Notes under the pieces: model-generated
Told to the model about the DNA's origin: nothing
What the model saw: only the letters and a program-made list of their open reading frames with translations
Database searches by the model: none
Made by a program: the position numbers and the translations under genes
In this document: one piece after another, positions 4,628 to 6,134 of the stretch
Numbering within the stretch: position 1 is the stretch's first letter
Layout: every line of letters begins with the position of its first letter
Assembly: GCA_964555935.1 (NCBI GenBank)
Contig: CAZKUN010000395.1
Span: 1-6,134, forward strand
DNA: 6,134 bases
Reading direction: 5' to 3'
DNA from: CAZKUN01 sp964555935
Lineage (GTDB): Bacteria; Armatimonadota; Zipacnadia; Zipacnadales; VGFC01

Positions 4628-6134
4628 TTCGGGAGTTTCGACCGGCTCGTCGGACTCTTCGACGATGGCTTCCTCCTCGGGCGACTCATCGTCCGCGTCG
4701 TCGTCTTCATCATCCGGCTCGTCGTCCTTATCGGCATCGTCCCCATCGTCTTCGGTCTCGCGGATCTTCACTTTCTTCCCGTCGGCGAGGCCTTTGGCCT
4801 CAAGCGAAGTAATGATGTCATCGCCCTCGCCGACGCCGTCGAGGATCTCCGTGCGCTCGATGCCCTGCGCGCCCTTGGTGATCTTCTTCTTCTCAGCCTT
4901 GCCGTCCACGTACTGGTAAACGTACTCGTCACCTTTGCCATCGTCAAAGACGGCGAAGGCGGGAACGGTAACGACGTCCTTCTCAGATTTCACGATGATA
5001 TCCGCGTCGACGGACATGCCGCTACGCAGCTTCGTGGTGGGTTCGTCCAGCGCGACCTCGACAGTGAAGGTGCGCACGTCTCCCTGCACAAGTCTCACCG
5101 ACGGCGAGATGTGATGCACGTGCCCCTTCAGGATGTCAGTGTCGGTCAGGAAGATCTCAACCTCCTGCTTCAGCTCAACCTGATCGATATCGGCCTCGTC
5201 GATGTTGCAGTCGATCCAGAAGGTGTCGCCGGTGATGACAACCATGGCGATCTCGGCGGACGGCAGGGCGATCGCGCCGCCCTGGACGTACTCGCCCTCC
5301 TCGACGGTTGCGCGCGTGACCATGCCGTTGATCGGCGCGTGGATGATTGAGTAGCCGGCGGTGTCGGCGGCCTGCTCCAGCGCGGCGAGGCTGCGGCGGT
5401 AATCAGACTCGAGCTGGTCGATGGTGAGACGCTGCTTGCGGATGGCAACGCGCTCGGCCTCCGCGCGGGCGAGCCCGGCCTCAGCTTGGCGGACGCCCGC
5501 CTCTGCGGTGTCGATGTCCTCCTTCGTGCTCCGAGTGCGAGTGAGCCGGAGATCGGCCTTAGCGGCTGCGATGCGCGCCTTGGCCGAATCCCGCCGCGCG
5601 CGGGCAGATGTGAGGTCTTCCGGCGTCGTGCGGGTCTTCAGGAGGGCGATATCGTGGGTGGCGCGCTCGAGAGCGGCTTTGGCGCTCGCCAGCGACGCCC
5701 GGGACTGGTCGATCTCCTCGGGTCGGTATGGGTTGTTCACGAGGGCGAGGCGCTCTTTGGCCGAATCGCGCGAGGCGACGGCGCTCTCGTAAGCCGTTTC
5801 GGAGGCTTTCAACGCATTGGGCGACACGTAACCGCCCTCGGCGAGTTCCTTCTGGGAATTCAGTTCAGCCAGGCGCAAGGCCACTTGGCCCTCAGCATCT
5901 GAGAGCGTAGATTCGGCAAGGGCGACGTCTTCGGCGCGCGCACCGGCGAGAATCAGGTCGAGGCTGGCCTGGGCGGATTCGACGCTGGCTTCGGACTGCC
6001 TGAGGCCCGCCTCGGCGGCCGCGATCTCCTCGGGGCGAGCGCCACGCTCCAGCGTGGCGTTGGTCGCCTCGGCGTCCGGCAGATCGGTCTCGGCCTGCAC
6101 GACGGCGTGGTCGGATCGCTCCACCTCTGCGTCG
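4613..6134 (-). CDS. HlyD/MacA-type periplasmic adaptor (membrane fusion protein), N-terminus beyond window
   Basis: At least 506 codons; the frame runs through the right edge, so signal or anchor helix and true start are missing. GTG at 6124 is numbered residue 1 here for convenience only. Residues up to about 257 form a long Ala/Glu/Arg-rich coiled-coil hairpin, with a likely tip at EGGYVSPNALKASETAYESA (96-115), a form common at HlyD hairpin tips. HAPINGMVTRATVEEGEYV (262-280) is the classic second lipoyl half. Residues about 290-380 are the beta-barrel (MVVITGDTFWIDCNIDEADI, then RSGMSVDADI), and 381-455 the membrane-proximal domain. The protein would link the permease to an outer-membrane channel, docking onto the permease periplasmic domain. 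Odd points are a 48-residue acidic tail and a 33-residue periodicity in the hairpin. It is followed with a 4-base overlap by the permease gene. Confidence 0.92.
   Translation of the reverse strand, partial: DAEVERSDHAVVQAETDLPDAEATNATLERGARPEEIAAAEAGLRQSEASVESAQASLDLILAGARAEDVALAESTLSDAEGQVALRLAELNSQKELAEGGYVSPNALKASETAYESAVASRDSAKERLALVNNPYRPEEIDQSRASLASAKAALERATHDIALLKTRTTPEDLTSARARRDSAKARIAAAKADLRLTRTRSTKEDIDTAEAGVRQAEAGLARAEAERVAIRKQRLTIDQLESDYRRSLAALEQAADTAGYSIIHAPINGMVTRATVEEGEYVQGGAIALPSAEIAMVVITGDTFWIDCNIDEADIDQVELKQEVEIFLTDTDILKGHVHHISPSVRLVQGDVRTFTVEVALDEPTTKLRSGMSVDADIIVKSEKDVVTVPAFAVFDDGKGDEYVYQYVDGKAEKKKITKGAQGIERTEILDGVGEGDDIITSLEAKGLADGKKVKIRETEDDGDDADKDDEPDDEDDDADDESPEEEAIVEESDEPVETPEEDDE
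4616..4759 (-). other. Acidic low-complexity C-terminal tail of the adaptor
   Basis: The last 48 codons contain 32 Asp/Glu, only one Lys, and Pro/Ala/Ser/Thr between, so the tail is probably disordered. The DNA is built from repeated GAC, GAT, GAG and GAA codons, a low-complexity run that could vary in length by slippage. The tail follows a complete membrane-proximal domain (ending near KVKIRE), so it is an addition to the family fold. Calcium or metal binding is an alternative to a protein-contact role. Confidence 0.8.
5327..6133 (-). repeat. 33-residue repeats in the adaptor coiled-coil hairpin
   Basis: A boundary motif recurs: DAEV (codon at 6133), PEEI (6034), AEDV (5935), PNAL (5821), PEEI (5722), PEDL (5623), KEDI (5524) and a weak TIDQ (5425). 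Seven of the eight units are 33 residues (99 bases) long; the one before PNAL is 38, with five extra residues just before the putative hairpin tip. Within units, Ala-rich text such as AEAGLRQSEAS (unit 1) and AEAGVRQAEAG (unit 6) is recognisably related. Motifs like GARPEEI are known in HlyD hairpins; the regular spacing is read here directly. The array probably continues past the window edge. Confidence 0.65.

Noticed and set aside
4616..4759. Acidic tail as a frameshift artefact
   Set aside because: The tail stays in frame with the membrane-proximal domain and ends in an ATGA overlap with the permease and a suitable ribosome-binding site, so it is genuine coding sequence.
4404..4919. Plus-strand open frame of 171 codons, serine-rich
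   Set aside because: It lies antisense to the adaptor acidic tail and the permease start. Its serine runs are simply the reverse reading of Asp/Glu codons, and there is no family similarity.

Overview
The window is GC-rich bacterial DNA, densely coding, with five protein genes and no RNA gene, IS element, prophage or CRISPR array that I can see. The gene content points to a Gram-negative-type envelope: a periplasmic adaptor with a MacB-type permease, plus a secreted protein with two DUF1080 (3-keto-disaccharide hydrolase) domains. DUF1080 proteins are especially common in Planctomycetota, Verrucomicrobiota and related metagenomic phyla such as Hydrogenedentota. I suspect that kind of source, but the sequence alone does not settle the phylum.

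Layout. (1) 19-981, +: a TPR plus peptidase MA-like protein whose HExxH zinc motif is degenerate (V-E-Y-A-Q). Its left end may lie outside the window. (2) 978-1937, -: a PfkB-family sugar kinase, convergent with (1); both stop codons lie within one CTAG. (3) 1938-2149: a divergent promoter region with a REP-like GTAG palindrome and small inverted repeats. (4) 2150-3295, +: a secreted protein with two tandem DUF1080 domains, the second strongly diverged. (5) 3296-3374: a short convergent spacer with two strong hairpins. (6) 3375-4616, -: a MacB/FtsX-type ABC permease without a fused ATPase. (7) 4613-6134, -: a HlyD/MacA-type adaptor, cut by the right edge, overlapping the permease by ATGA.

How the genes work together. 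The kinase and the DUF1080 protein are divergently transcribed and may share control, fitting a small sugar-use locus: extracytoplasmic glycoside processing, then cytoplasmic phosphorylation of a sugar or sugar acid. The adaptor and permease form a translationally coupled tripartite export unit. Its ATPase is not in the window and would have to lie upstream on the minus strand or elsewhere.

The most striking observation is a charge complementarity inside the export unit. The adaptor ends in a 48-residue tail with 32 Asp/Glu, while the permease carries a 12-residue segment with 10 Lys/Arg just after its first membrane helix, on the predicted periplasmic side. The adaptor's coiled-coil hairpin is also built from 33-residue repeat units that run to the window edge.
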